DNA from: Pseudomonas sp. HN11
Lineage (GTDB): Bacteria > Pseudomonadota > Gammaproteobacteria > Pseudomonadales > Pseudomonadaceae
Direction of reading: 5' to 3'
Assembly (NCBI RefSeq): GCF_021390155.1
Contig: NZ_CP089985.1
Span: forward strand, 496,001-560,000
DNA length: 64,000 nt
Position 1 is the first letter of the stretch; each line of letters opens with the position of its first letter. The notes under the pieces were generated by a model. The model worked only from the letters and a program-made list of their open reading frames with translations. It did no database searches and was not told the origin of the DNA. A program made the position numbers and the translations under genes. Positions 63,515 to 64,000 of the stretch are shown here, one piece after another.

Positions 63515-64000
63515 TGAGTGCCTTGCCCCCCGCGATCTTCCTGATGGGTCCCACGGCCGCCGGCAAGACCGACCTGGCCATCGAGCTGACCAAGGTGCTG
63601 CCGTGCGAGTTGATCAGCGTCGACTCTGCCCTGGTTTACCGGGACATGGACATCGGCACGGCCAAGCCGTCAAAAGAGCTGTTGGCCCAATATCCACATA
63701 AGCTGATCGACATCATCGATCCGTCAGAGAGCTATTCGGCCGCGGATTTCCGCACCGATGCCCTGGCTGCCATGGCTGACATCACCGCGCGGGGCAATAT
63801 TCCGCTGCTGGTGGGCGGTACGATGCTCTATTACAAGGCTTTGCAGGAGGGACTGGCGGATATGCCGCCGGCCGATGCACAGGTGCGTGCCGAACTCGAG
63901 GAAGAGGCCGCACGCCTTGGCTGGCAAGCCTTGCACGACCAATTGGCAGCCGTGGACCCGGTGTCCGCCGCGCGCATTCACCCCAATGACCCCCAGCGCC
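63514..64000 (+). CDS. miaA: MiaA, tRNA dimethylallyltransferase (5' part)
   Basis: The first 162 residues of MiaA, which adds a dimethylallyl group to A37 of tRNAs reading U-initial codons, are visible and the window ends inside the gene. The P-loop GPTAAGKT covers residues 12-19. It is followed by [20 protein letters not shown] and [20 protein letters not shown], with [20 protein letters not shown] typical of the dimethylallyl diphosphate site. ATG 63514 shares its A with the mutL stop. Confidence 0.97.
   Translation, partial: MSALPPAIFLMGPTAAGKTDLAIELTKVLPCELISVDSALVYRDMDIGTAKPSKELLAQYPHKLIDIIDPSESYSAADFRTDALAAMADITARGNIPLLVGGTMLYYKALQEGLADMPPADAQVRAELEEEAARLGWQALHDQLAAVDPVSAARIHPNDPQR

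Overview
This window is chromosomal DNA from a fluorescent-group Pseudomonas. The evidence is the GC-rich pseudomonad codon usage, a lipopolysaccharide (LPS) core cluster in the order known from P. aeruginosa (glnE, waaF-waaC-waaG-waaP, further kinases, carbamoyltransferase, wapH, mig-14, dnpA, ssg, waaL, msbA, hldE), the order parE-parC-serB-psd-rhdA-motAB-rsgA-orn-queG-nnrD-tsaE-amiB-mutL-miaA, and REP palindromes of the GTGGGAGCGGGCTTGC type.

Region 1 (1-23.4 kb) builds and exports the LPS core. After the 3' end of glnE come waaF, waaC, waaG and four consecutive kinase-fold genes, nearly all with overlapping stop and start codons, so they are probably translationally coupled. The last of these encodes two kinase lobes in one chain. 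A REP palindrome, a decayed TonB-dependent receptor and a small lipoprotein gene separate this block from a second operon: carbamoyltransferase, wapH, mig-14-like, dnpA and ssg. A less conserved GT2 plus GT4 pair follows, then an inverted kinase-like gene, then waaL, msbA, hldE and a sugar epimerase. Together these genes add heptoses, sugars, phosphates and carbamoyl to the core, ligate O-antigen and flip lipid A-core.

Region 2 (23.4-36.4 kb) is mixed metabolism. It holds a minus-strand cluster of a flavin oxidoreductase, an aldo/keto reductase and an unrecognised protein with a degenerate Nudix-like box; an SMR transporter divergent from a LysR regulator; waaA; tolC; a TPP riboswitch controlling thiC; the CytX transporter; an RsiV-like lipoprotein; nudF and a DUF1249 gene.

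Region 3 (36.4-47 kb) carries cpdA, yqiA, parE, a phytase-like esterase gene, parC and a PqiC-like lipoprotein. Two complete insertion sequences then lie in one convergent intergenic space. An IS3-family element has a programmed -1 frameshift site and a 3-bp target duplication. An IS4-family element sits inside the hairpin of an intrinsic terminator and has duplicated its 13-bp palindromic tip.

Region 4 (47-64 kb) is conserved: an AhpA-like membrane protein, serB, psd, rhdA, an HDOD protein, motAB behind a near-consensus sigma-28 promoter, rsgA, orn, a YicG/TRIC-family gene, queG, and nnrD-tsaE-amiB-mutL-miaA. miaA runs off the window. I see no tRNA, rRNA, CRISPR array or prophage. The least explained parts are the set of LPS kinase-fold proteins, two of which lack the catalytic aspartate, and the oxidoreductase/Nudix-like cluster.
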